From Phycisphaeraceae bacterium (GTDB lineage Bacteria > Planctomycetota > Phycisphaerae > Phycisphaerales > UBA1924), in NCBI GenBank assembly GCA_019636615.1, contig JAHBXF010000002.1, positions 1,428,001 to 1,492,000 of the forward strand: a DNA stretch of 64,000 bases, given 5' to 3'. A program made the translations under genes and the position numbers. How positions within the stretch are numbered: the stretch's first letter is position 1; the number at the start of each line of letters is the position of its first letter. Below are positions 16,077-23,229 of this stretch, piece after piece. The notes below the pieces were generated by a model, which made no database searches, was not told the origin of the DNA, and saw only the letters and a list, made by a program, of their open reading frames with translations.

Positions 16077-18367
16077 GTCTTCCTCCCGTGCTGCAGCGCC
16101 GACAGGCGCAGCCGCCGGCGCGGCGTTGCCTCGGCGTCCGTCCCGAAGAGCACCGCTCCATGCATCGATGCCGCAACGGCCGCGCCCACCAGGCAGTCGA
16201 GCCAGTGGTTGTCGAGACCGTCGACGCGAAGCTTCCACTCATCAACCGTGCGGCCCCGTCCCTCGGTCTTCACCCGGTACTCGCTGGTCAGGTGCTCGGC
16301 GATGAGCCGGTGCGGCTCCGGCTTGCTGCCGAAGAGCGACAGGCAGCCGGGATCGCCCATCGGCACCGCCAGGCGGGCGTGCACGAACGACTTCCAGTAG
16401 TTCGTGTCGAAGACGACGTGCCGCACCGCCCGCTTCCCCGTCACCACGGGCACGCGCCAGTTCAGGCCGCTCCGCTCGCCGCGCTTGCGCTTGTAGTCGG
16501 AGAACGGGATGCTCGATGCGCCGACATATCTCCCGTGGCTGGGCATGAGCACGCCCGCGTGCGAACTCTGGCGGCAGAACTGATAGACCACATCCGTGGA
16601 CGAGCCCCAGTTGGCGTCGATGAGGCAGCGGTCGATGCGCACCATCGCGCCGTCGTCGCGCCGCCACTCGCGGGCCACCGTCGCGCCGATCAGCCGCTCC
16701 AGCCCGGCGTAGATCGCCCCCTCCACACCGGCCCGGGGTGCGGCCGTCGCCAGCGTCCGGCGCAGATCGCGGAGCGTGAAGTACGCAGCCTTCTGATCGG
16801 GCTCCGTGCCGTAGTCGATGACGTACCCGGTGAAATCGTCCTCCCACGCGGCCACGAGATAGAACAGCGCCTTGCCCTGCACGTCCACGAACATCGTCAG
16901 GCGCGTGCAGCCCAGGGGCACCTGCCCGCGCTGGTGCCCGCTCACCTTCGCCGCGATCTGGTCGGCGGTGAGCAGGTCGTCCGTCGCCTGCACCTCCGGC
17001 AGCGGCTCGTTCTGGTACTCCGCGAAGAACGCCGCCTCGTTCTGGAGCTTCAGGTTCATCGCGTGCTGCAGCGCCGACAGCTCATCGTGATTAAACCGCT
17101 CCGGCCACGCGACCACCGCGCCCTCGTCCATCGCGGTCCGGTGCTGCTTGTAGAACTCCGTGGCGGCCTTGATGCCCCGGTCGCTGCGCAGCCCCTCGGC
17201 CCGGATCTCCGCGTACCGCTGCCACAGCGCCTCCCGCGCGGGGAAGGCGTACACCATCTTCGTCCGCTCGCCCTGCCACTGCGGGTGCTTGTCGCGGTCG
17301 AGGATGCGGTCGGCCAGGTCGTCGGGGCGGACGACCGTCAGCGTCATGAGGCCCGCGATCTTCTTCCCAGGCCCGGCGAGGCCGAGGATCGCGCCGGCGA
17401 GGATGCGCTCGCGGTTGGCGCACTGCGAGGGCGACCGGGCGCTCTCGTCGGTCTGCGGGTCGTCGATGAGCACGAGCGACGGCCGGACGCTCACGCCATC
17501 GACGCGCTTGTGCTTCATGCCGCGGATGCGGCCCGTGATCCCGGCGACTCGGATGATGGACCCCGACGCCGCGGAGCCGGGGATGGTGGGCAGCACGATC
17601 TCGCGCGCGGTCCAGCCGATGTGCGTCTGCTTCCCCTGGTACAACTGCCCCGAGGCCCGCTGGTGGATGCCCTCCAGCGACCGGATCGGGTGGCAGACCT
17701 CCGGGAAGTCGGCCCCGAGGACCTCGCTGTTCTCCAGCTCCGCCTTGATCGACTCGAGCATTCCCGCCGCGTGCTCTTCGTCCGAGCCGACGAGCGCCAC
17801 AAACTCGCGGTGCCCGTACACCAGCGCCCAGAGGCAGGCCGTCTCGCACAGGCTGGTCTTGCCCGAGCCGCGCGGCATCGCCATCGCAAACAGACCGCCT
17901 TCGAGGACCGCCTGCTCGATCTTGGCGATGACCCTCAGATGGTCGTCGGACCACTTCAGGTGGAAGGTCTGCCCGAAGTACGTCTCGCAGAAGTACCGGA
18001 AGTCCTTCGCAGCGCGGGCGCGCCGCGCGGGGTCCGCCACGTCGGGCAGGTCGCCGATGTCGCGCCCGGAGAGCGAGAGCATGGCGTTGCGCTGTCGCGC
18101 CCGCTCCTTCATCGCCTCGTAGCCTGTCAACCCCTCCGGCTGGCGGGCCGCCTCCGCGAGCGCCTCGTGCCGGGTCGTGACGAGCCACGCGACGTACCGG
18201 AACAGGTCCACCTTCCCCGCGTCGCCATCCGCCACGACGCGGAAACCCGCGCGCGTGCGATGCCGGTGGAGCTGCCGCTCGCTGATGACCTCGCCCAGCG
18301 GCGTGCTGTTGAGCAGCCGCGCGAGTTCGCCGGGCCTGAGTTGGCGCGGGTCAATCGCCACCACCAC
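16070..18367 (-). CDS. Terminase large subunit with N-terminal small-subunit-like domain
   Basis: 765 residues from one of several adjacent GTG codons near 18367, directly behind GGAGG and overlapping the TerS stop. The ATPase Walker A PRGSGKT lies at 165-171 and a LVLIDDP Walker B-like strand follows. The nuclease half starts near FVDVQGKALFYLVAAWE. The family resembles GpA/Mu-type terminases. Residues 10-70 (ARLLNSTP...VDLFRYVAWLV) resemble the adjacent TerS protein (ARVLSRLG...INLVHYAAWLV). This suggests the recognition domain was duplicated and fused to the motor. Confidence 0.9.
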   Translation of the reverse strand: MVVAIDPRQLRPGELARLLNSTPLGEVISERQLHRHRTRAGFRVVADGDAGKVDLFRYVAWLVTTRHEALAEAARQPEGLTGYEAMKERARQRNAMLSLSGRDIGDLPDVADPARRARAAKDFRYFCETYFGQTFHLKWSDDHLRVIAKIEQAVLEGGLFAMAMPRGSGKTSLCETACLWALVYGHREFVALVGSDEEHAAGMLESIKAELENSEVLGADFPEVCHPIRSLEGIHQRASGQLYQGKQTHIGWTAREIVLPTIPGSAASGSIIRVAGITGRIRGMKHKRVDGVSVRPSLVLIDDPQTDESARSPSQCANRERILAGAILGLAGPGKKIAGLMTLTVVRPDDLADRILDRDKHPQWQGERTKMVYAFPAREALWQRYAEIRAEGLRSDRGIKAATEFYKQHRTAMDEGAVVAWPERFNHDELSALQHAMNLKLQNEAAFFAEYQNEPLPEVQATDDLLTADQIAAKVSGHQRGQVPLGCTRLTMFVDVQGKALFYLVAAWEDDFTGYVIDYGTEPDQKAAYFTLRDLRRTLATAAPRAGVEGAIYAGLERLIGATVAREWRRDDGAMVRIDRCLIDANWGSSTDVVYQFCRQSSHAGVLMPSHGRYVGASSIPFSDYKRKRGERSGLNWRVPVVTGKRAVRHVVFDTNYWKSFVHARLAVPMGDPGCLSLFGSKPEPHRLIAEHLTSEYRVKTEGRGRTVDEWKLRVDGLDNHWLDCLVGAAVAASMHGAVLFGTDAEATPRRRLRLSALQHGRKTW

Positions 18368-18611
18368 CTCCAGAAGCCGCCATCTCCTTCACCAGCCACG
18401 CGGCGTAATGCACGAGGTTGATGGTGCCGTTCGCGTTCGTCGGCGCGCCGGCGTCGATGTCCGCGCGGAGCATCGCCTCTGTGACGGGCTTGCCGCCGAG
18501 GCGCGACAGCACGCGGGCGGCGTCGGCCACCGACAGCGCGCCGGGGTTCAACCGGGACATTCCCTGTGCGGCGGGGGAGGGGCTGGAACTAGGCGCGTGT
18601 TCGGGAGTCAT
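18351..18611 (-). CDS. Terminase small subunit-like DNA-binding protein
   Basis: 86 residues from ATG 18611, behind GGGAGG. After a Ser/Pro-rich start, residues 28-80 form a helix-turn-helix-like unit: LSVADAARVLSRLGGKPVTE then ADIDAGAPTNANGTINLVHYAAWLV. The same pattern occurs at the N-terminus of TerL, whose gene overlaps this one. Position before TerL and the Nu1-like layout support the call. Confidence 0.6.
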   Translation of the reverse strand: MTPEHAPSSSPSPAAQGMSRLNPGALSVADAARVLSRLGGKPVTEAMLRADIDAGAPTNANGTINLVHYAAWLVKEMAASGGGGGD

Positions 18612-18781
18612 CCCGGACCTCCCGGCGTTGGAACTCCCGCCCGGGCGGCCCCGTGTCGGCATGTTTGCCCACAAGCCGCAGATTCTCGGCGAATCCTCGC
18701 CGAATCGCCTTGCTGTTCGCGCGATGTCACGGCTTCATGTGTCACAACGCGGGTCGGAACCCCGCGAAGGAGAACGCAGCG

Positions 18782-19111
18782 ATGAACACGAAGAACACCA
18801 TCCCGACCAAGGCCGACCTCGACGCGATGCTGCCCGCGCTGCGGGCGCTCGCCAACACCACGCCTTTCGGCTTCGCCAAGGTGGCGCACAGCGTGACGGC
18901 GAACCCGGACGTCAGCATCGACCTGCCCACGCCCGGCGGCAGCCCGATCAGCATCAACGCCCACGTCGCTTACGGGTCGGTGTGGGAGGTGACCGTCTCG
19001 AGCGCGTCCTTCCGCCTCGGCACGCCCGACGAGGTCCGCACCACCGCAGCGGTGCTGAACATCGCCCACGCCGTCGCCGCCCTCCTCGCCTCGATCACCA
19101 CCACCCGCTGA
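18782..19111 (+). CDS. Hypothetical protein, first gene of plus-strand cargo island
   Basis: 109 residues from ATG 18782, with AAGGAGAA upstream. Middle part beta-prone (SIDLPTPGGSPISINAHVAYG), end hydrophobic and helical (AVLNIAHAVAALLASI). It is divergent from TerS, with 170 bp between. No family was recognised. Confidence 0.6.
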   Translation: MNTKNTIPTKADLDAMLPALRALANTTPFGFAKVAHSVTANPDVSIDLPTPGGSPISINAHVAYGSVWEVTVSSASFRLGTPDEVRTTAAVLNIAHAVAALLASITTTR

Positions 19112-19123
19112 AAGGACGTCGCC

Positions 19124-19489
19124 ATGAGCACCAAGCGCATCGACGCCACCACGAAGACCACGCTCGACCTCGCCAAGACCCTCGCCACGCGCGGGTTCCG
19201 CATCCCCGCGATCGAGGTCCACACGCCAGACGGGCGTACCTGGAGCATCGCGACGGTCCCCGCCGGGCGAGGACGTCACGCCGACGGCCACTGGGGTGCT
19301 CGCCCCGCGGCGCTCGGCGGCTTCCGCCTCTTCGAGTTCGATCCCGACCGCGAGGTCCACGAAGAGCACGACGCCGTCGATGGCGACACCTGGACCGCCG
19401 ACGAGTTGATCGACTACCTGCGAGCGGTCGGACAACCCAAAGACACGACCAGTTGGGACCGCGACAGCGGGACCCGCCCGACGGCCTGA
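19124..19489 (+). CDS. Hypothetical protein
   Basis: 121 residues, 12 bp after the previous gene. Segments IEVHTPDGRTWSIATV and GGFRLFEFDPDREVHEEHD suggest a small beta-sheet domain; TADELIDYLRAV is a helix. A terminator-like hairpin follows the stop directly. Function unknown. Confidence 0.6.
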   Translation: MSTKRIDATTKTTLDLAKTLATRGFRIPAIEVHTPDGRTWSIATVPAGRGRHADGHWGARPAALGGFRLFEFDPDREVHEEHDAVDGDTWTADELIDYLRAVGQPKDTTSWDRDSGTRPTA

Positions 19490-19510
19490 AGCCCGCGAAA
19501 TGCGGGCTTC
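19488..19510 (+). terminator. Intrinsic terminator-like hairpin
   Basis: GAAGCCCGC and GCGGGCTTC form a perfect 9-bp stem around GAAAT, followed by GCTGTTT. It begins at the stop codon of the preceding gene. Confidence 0.65.
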
Positions 19511-19558
19511 GCTGTTTACCGGAGACCACCAGCACCCCGAACCCAAAGGAGCACGACC

Positions 19559-19813
19559 ATGACGAAGCGCACCAACAAGACCGAACCCACCGCCGCAGAG
19601 ACCTACGCCGCGCGCCGCAGCGACATCGCCCGCCTGCTCGACGTGCTGGAGATGGAGCTCGACAAGCACGACGAGCGCGCCAAGGCCGACCCGCGCAACT
19701 GGGGCCTGCCGGGCAACCTCGGCAAGGTCCGCAGCGACCTGATCGACCTGGTCGGCTTCATCAGCGGGATGGAGCGCGAGCGCATCGAGGAGTTCCTGCG
19801 CGACGCCGAGTGA
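19559..19813 (+). CDS. Small helical protein, unknown
   Basis: 84 residues from ATG 19559, about 9 bp behind AAAGGAG. Nearly all helical and charged: SDIARLLDVLEMELDKHDER and GKVRSDLIDLVGFI, ending RIEEFLRDAE. No domain was recognised. Confidence 0.6.
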   Translation: MTKRTNKTEPTAAETYAARRSDIARLLDVLEMELDKHDERAKADPRNWGLPGNLGKVRSDLIDLVGFISGMERERIEEFLRDAE

Positions 19814-19866
19814 CCCCCGCCGCGCGGCGTCGCGGGGAACCGCGACGACCCCGCTTCCCCCCACGA

Positions 19867-19887
19867 CCCGCCGCGGCGTGCGGCGGG
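19867..19887 (+). terminator. Hairpin between cargo genes
   Basis: CCCGCCGC and GCGGCGGG pair around GGCGT, 53 bp after the previous stop and 28 bp before the next start. There is no T-tract, so termination is uncertain. Confidence 0.35.
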
Positions 19888-19915
19888 CATTCGCACCGAG
19901 AAGAAGGAGTCCGAC

Positions 19916-20533
19916 ATGGCACGCAAAGGCACGATTCTGAACATGGGCAAGGTTCAGCGCGAGATGAGCGACGCGTGGAAGGCCCGCAAGAGCGCGAAGG
20001 CAACCGCGACGCCCGACGACACGACCCCGCCGACGCGCGAGGAGGCCAACCGCCTCGCCGAGCGGGCGGCGGTCGCGGTCTTCGGCCCGGCGGTCCTCAA
20101 CCCCGCCCCGGACGAGAGTCCGGCGATGAAGCGGGCCGTCGGCCCCGGCGGCAAGCGCATCCCCAAGCGCAAGCCCGATGGCACTTCGTCGAACCCCGCG
20201 TCGAAGAAAGCCAAGAGCGCCAAGCCCGCCGCGGAGCGGAAGGCTGCCAAGGAGGCGAAGCCCAAGTCCTCGATGGCCTCGCGCGAGAAGAAGCCCAAGC
20301 GGGTCAGCGCCCTCGACGCCGCGGCCCAGGTGCTCGCCGCCAGCGAAGTGCCGATGCGGGCCAAGGAGATGATCGCCGCGATGGAAGCCAAGGGCCTGTG
20401 GCGCTCGCCCGGCGGCAAGACCCCCGAGGCCACGCTCTACGCCGCCATCATCCGCGAGATCGCGGCCAAGGGCACGGCCGCACGGTTCAAGAAGCACGAG
20501 CGCGGGGTGTTCGTGGCGGGGAAGGGAGCCTGA
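19916..20533 (+). CDS. HARE-HTH domain protein
   Basis: 205 residues from ATG 19916, behind AAGAAGGAG. Residues 1-120 are Lys/Ala/Pro-rich and look disordered. Residues 128-200 ([20 protein letters not shown], then [14 protein letters not shown] and [10 protein letters not shown]) are a HARE-HTH winged helix. In bacteria this domain occurs in restriction endonucleases and RNA polymerase delta. The basic tail suggests DNA binding. It may regulate the island or belong to a modification-sensing defence function. Confidence 0.7.
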   Translation: MARKGTILNMGKVQREMSDAWKARKSAKATATPDDTTPPTREEANRLAERAAVAVFGPAVLNPAPDESPAMKRAVGPGGKRIPKRKPDGTSSNPASKKAKSAKPAAERKAAKEAKPKSSMASREKKPKRVSALDAAAQVLAASEVPMRAKEMIAAMEAKGLWRSPGGKTPEATLYAAIIREIAAKGTAARFKKHERGVFVAGKGA

Positions 20534-20536
20534 GCC

Positions 20537-20797
20537 ATGAACGCTACGCCCGCCCCCAACCGCGAAGCGCAGCTTGAAGCCGTGCTCCAGGCCGCTCTCT
20601 ACCTCCTCGGCGCTCGCCAGGACCGGATGCTCACCATCGACAAGTGGACGGACCTCGCACGGACGGTCGCCGCCTGCCAGGGGCGAAAGACCGCCGACTA
20701 CCTGACCGAGCACGACCTCGAGGACATCGCTGAGCGCTACGCCGTGGAATGGGACGAAGCGGCCGACGGCCCGCTCCCGACCATCGACGAGGCCTGA
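20537..20797 (+). CDS. Hypothetical protein
   Basis: 86 residues, 3 bp after the HARE-HTH gene, so co-transcribed with it. Helical, acidic at the end (WDEAADGPLPTIDEA). YLLGARQDRMLTIDKWTDL is its most distinctive part. No family was recognised. Confidence 0.55.
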   Translation: MNATPAPNREAQLEAVLQAALYLLGARQDRMLTIDKWTDLARTVAACQGRKTADYLTEHDLEDIAERYAVEWDEAADGPLPTIDEA

Positions 20798-20826
20798 CGG
20801 GCGTCCCGACGCCCGAGAACCAGCCC

Positions 20827-20847
20827 GCCCCGGCCCGTTGCCGGGGC
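20827..20847 (+). terminator. Intrinsic terminator ending the cargo operon
   Basis: GCCCCGGC and GCCGGGGC form an 8-bp stem with loop CCGTT, followed by GTTTCT. It separates the upstream cargo genes from the toxin-antitoxin promoter. Confidence 0.65.
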
Positions 20848-20878
20848 GTTTCTGCGGCGAGAATCTGAAACTCAAGCC

Positions 20879-20909
20879 TTGCGGGCGAACCGCCGAAGTG
20901 TATACTTCG
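20879..20909 (+). promoter_or_regulatory. Promoter with palindromic operator for the AbrB-Doc pair
   Basis: TTGCGG (20879-20884) and TATACT (20901-20906) are spaced 16 bp, a plausible sigma70 promoter. A perfect palindrome CGAAGTGTATACTTCG (20894-20909) covers the -10 box. This is the expected arrangement for autorepression by the antitoxin. Confidence 0.6.
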
Positions 20910-20944
20910 TATGTACGGTGTGGTAACGCCCAGAGGAGGCCCGC

Positions 20945-21172
20945 ATGGTCAAGACGCTCACCAAACACGGCAACAGCTACGCGCTGGTCATCGACAAGCC
21001 GATCCTTGAGCTCCTGAAGTTTGAGCCCGGAGAGCCCCTGGAGGTCAGCACCGACGGCAAAGTGCTCACGATCAGCCGGGCGAGCGACGCCCGCCGCGAA
21101 GGCCGACTGGCCAAGTCGCTGGCGAAGGTCAACACCAAGCACGGCAAGGCGCTCAAGCGTCTGGCGGAGTGA
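20945..21172 (+). CDS. AbrB/MazE-type antitoxin
   Basis: 75 residues from ATG 20945, behind AGGAGG. The start VKTLTKHGNSYALVIDKPIL and later PLEVSTDGKVLTI are the swapped-hairpin AbrB DNA-binding fold. The basic C-terminal tail (about 50-75) is likely the toxin-neutralising part. It lies 6 bp before the Doc gene, under an operator-bearing promoter. Doc toxins are best known with Phd antitoxins; an AbrB partner is less common. Confidence 0.8.
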   Translation: MVKTLTKHGNSYALVIDKPILELLKFEPGEPLEVSTDGKVLTISRASDARREGRLAKSLAKVNTKHGKALKRLAE

Positions 21173-21178
21173 GCGCGG

Positions 21179-21565
21179 ATGGACCCTGAGTTCCTCCGCG
21201 TCGACGACGTGCTCCAGATCCACCAGGATCAGATCGAGCGCTACGGCGGCAGCCCTGATCTTCGCGATCCCGGGCTGCTGACCTCGGCGGTGGACACGCC
21301 GCGCGCCATGTTCGACGGGAAGTACCTTCACGGTGACCTGTTCGACATGGCGGCGGCGTATCTCTTCCACATCGTGCAGAACCACCCGTTCGTTGATGGG
21401 AACAAGCGGACCGGCACCGCTGCGGCACTGGTGTTCCTCGATCTCAACGGAATCGAGATGGAGATCGACGACGGCGCGTTGGTCGATCTCGTGCTGGCCG
21501 TCGCACAGGGCCAGATCGCCAAGCCGGAAGTCGCCGCCTTCCTGAGGACGCACGCGGTGAGTTGA
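21179..21565 (+). CDS. doc: Doc-type Fic toxin
   Basis: 128 residues from ATG 21179. The Fic core HPFVDGNKRTG lies at 69-79 with the catalytic His intact, close to the HxFx(N/D)(A/G)NKR consensus of Doc. Doc of phage P1 phosphorylates EF-Tu and stops translation. Size and compact all-helical content match. The gene ends 9 bp before the stop of the convergent methyltransferase fragment. Its function here may be prophage maintenance or anti-phage abortive infection. Confidence 0.85.
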   Translation: MDPEFLRVDDVLQIHQDQIERYGGSPDLRDPGLLTSAVDTPRAMFDGKYLHGDLFDMAAAYLFHIVQNHPFVDGNKRTGTAAALVFLDLNGIEMEIDDGALVDLVLAVAQGQIAKPEVAAFLRTHAVS

Positions 21566-21573
21566 GGGGTCCA

Positions 21574-22104
21574 TCAGGACTGGACCTCCGTGGCCAGCCG
21601 CTCCGCCTTCCGCCCCGTGAACTTCTCCCAGCGCTGCACGATCACATCGCAGTAGAGCGCGTCGAGTTCCATGAGGAACGCCCGCCGCCCCGTCATCTCC
21701 GCGCCGATGAGCGTGCTCCCGCTCCCGCCGAACAGGTCGAGCACGTTCTCGCCCGGGCGCGAGGAGTACTCCATCGCCCGCCGCGCCAGCTCCACCGGCT
21801 TCTCGGTCAGGTGGACCATGCTCTGCGGGTTCACCTTCTTGATCGACCACGTGTCCGGCACGTTGTTGGGGCCGAAGAACCGGTGCGCAGCGCCCTCCTT
21901 CCAGCCGTAGAAGCACCACTCGTGGTTGCCCATGAAGTCCTTCCGCGTCAGCACCGGGTGCTCCTTGATCCAGATCACCGCCTGGCTGAAGTACAGCTCC
22001 ATCGCCTTGAGCACCGGCGGGTAGTTGGCGCAGTTCGCGTACCCGCCCCAGATGTAGAACCCGCCACCCGGGATGAGCACGCGGGCGATGTTCCCGAACC
22101 ACGC
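21574..22104 (-). pseudogene. 3' fragment of the ParB-type DNA methyltransferase
   Basis: The minus-strand frame repeats the last about 170 residues of the intact methyltransferase at 23230-24615. It includes TEKPVELARRAMEYSSRPGE and the FGGSGS SAM loop, but lacks the ParB domain and the DPPY catalytic motif. The only in-frame start is GTG 22080, and a TAG stop lies a few codons above the homology border. It therefore cannot methylate DNA alone. The reading frame has stayed open, so the duplication is young or the fragment is still expressed. Confidence 0.8.
21599..22104. repeat. 506-bp direct repeat, copy 1
   Basis: Matches 23258-23763 without any gap (constant offset of 1659 bp). Differences are scattered single bases. 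It covers the 3' part of the methyltransferase gene. The nuclease gene lies between the two copies. Confidence 0.85.
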
Positions 22105-22261
22105 GGCCGCGGGCGCGACGCCCTACGAGGACGCGATGATCGAGTTCCATGCCCTCCGGGAAGAAGGCCCCGTCGCCTGAACGCAGCGGAGCCTGCTCCC
22201 CCTCGCCTCGGCAATCGCCGGGGCGTTGCTCCGGTTGGACAGTGCCCGTATTCTTCGGCAG
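22105..22261 (+). other. Junction segment with a remnant of another plus-strand gene
   Basis: Immediately after repeat copy 1 the plus strand reads an open tail ending TPYEDAMIEFHALREEGPVA and TGA near 22180. An imperfect stem (CCTCGGC/GCCGGGG, about 22205-22222) followed by GTTGCTCC resembles the terminator at 20827-20847. This looks like the 3' end of a foreign gene brought in with the nuclease. Confidence 0.45.
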
Positions 22262-23224
22262 ATGAACGCGGAACTCTCCCTTCACGGACGCCCGATCGCC
22301 AGCGTCTTTGAGTTGCTCGGAACCAAGGAAAACGACATCACGTTCAGCCTGGGCTGGGCGCTCGCACAAAGCCCGTCGCTTCGCAGCGGCATCATGAAGG
22401 CGATCTTCCCTAACGAAGATGTCCACATTGATCGTGTGGCACTTCAAGAACGATCCGGCGGCGCGGGCATCACGGACATCGAACTCACCGGCCCCGCAGC
22501 ACATGTGATCATCGAGGCGAAGCGCGGTTGGCAAGTACCCACCAAGGATCAGTTGGCCCTGTACTCGCCACGGCTCAAGGCGGGCGGCCGACGGCTCCGA
22601 GCGCTGGCGGTGATGTCCGAATGCACTCCTGAGTTTGCGTGCATGCACGTTGAGCGACACGTCGATGCCGTGCCAGTGGTGCATATAGGATGGCGTGAAC
22701 TCGCTCGCCTTGCACACGCTAAACATGGGACCCATGCGGAGAAGCGGCTTCTCGCTCAACTGCGAGCCTATTTCGAACGGATCGTCAAGATGCAGAATCA
22801 AGAATCGAATCTTGTCTATGTCGTCTCCCTCGGCGGTGGTACCCCGAAGTGGTCGACTCTTTCGTGGATCGAGATCGTCAATGACCGTCGCCGCTACTTC
22901 CACCACGTCGGCAGAAAGGGCTGGCCAAAGGAGCCACCCAACTACATCGCGTTTCGATACGGTGGGCAGCTGCAGAGCATCCACCACATCGAAGCGTGGA
23001 AGGTCGTTACTGACATCCATGCGGAGATGCCCGAGCTGACGCCCGGGCGTTGGGAGCCGCACTTCCTCTACACCCTCGGCCCTGCCATCGTCCCCCCACG
23101 CGTCGTCAAGACCGGGAACATCTATCCCAATGGACGAGTGTGGGCCATGCTCGATTTGCTTCTCACAAGCAAGACCATCGCTGAGGCCAGGGACAAGACC
23201 AAGCTTCGCGGAAGGGACGATTGA
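22262..23224 (+). CDS. PD-(D/E)XK-like nuclease family protein
   Basis: 320 residues from ATG 22262; TTG and GTG alternatives lie upstream and no strong ribosome site is visible. Residues 72-87 give the nuclease signature: TDIEL (Asp72) and VIIEAKRG (Glu85, Lys87), with Glu63 a possible extra ligand. The remaining 230 residues are of unknown fold. Base and codon use are less GC-rich than in neighbouring phage genes. It is the only plus-strand gene between the two methyltransferase repeats. A restriction-type or overcoming-defence nuclease paired with the methyltransferase is a reasonable inference. Confidence 0.65.
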   Translation: MNAELSLHGRPIASVFELLGTKENDITFSLGWALAQSPSLRSGIMKAIFPNEDVHIDRVALQERSGGAGITDIELTGPAAHVIIEAKRGWQVPTKDQLALYSPRLKAGGRRLRALAVMSECTPEFACMHVERHVDAVPVVHIGWRELARLAHAKHGTHAEKRLLAQLRAYFERIVKMQNQESNLVYVVSLGGGTPKWSTLSWIEIVNDRRRYFHHVGRKGWPKEPPNYIAFRYGGQLQSIHHIEAWKVVTDIHAEMPELTPGRWEPHFLYTLGPAIVPPRVVKTGNIYPNGRVWAMLDLLLTSKTIAEARDKTKLRGRDD

Positions 23225-23229
23225 GGTGC

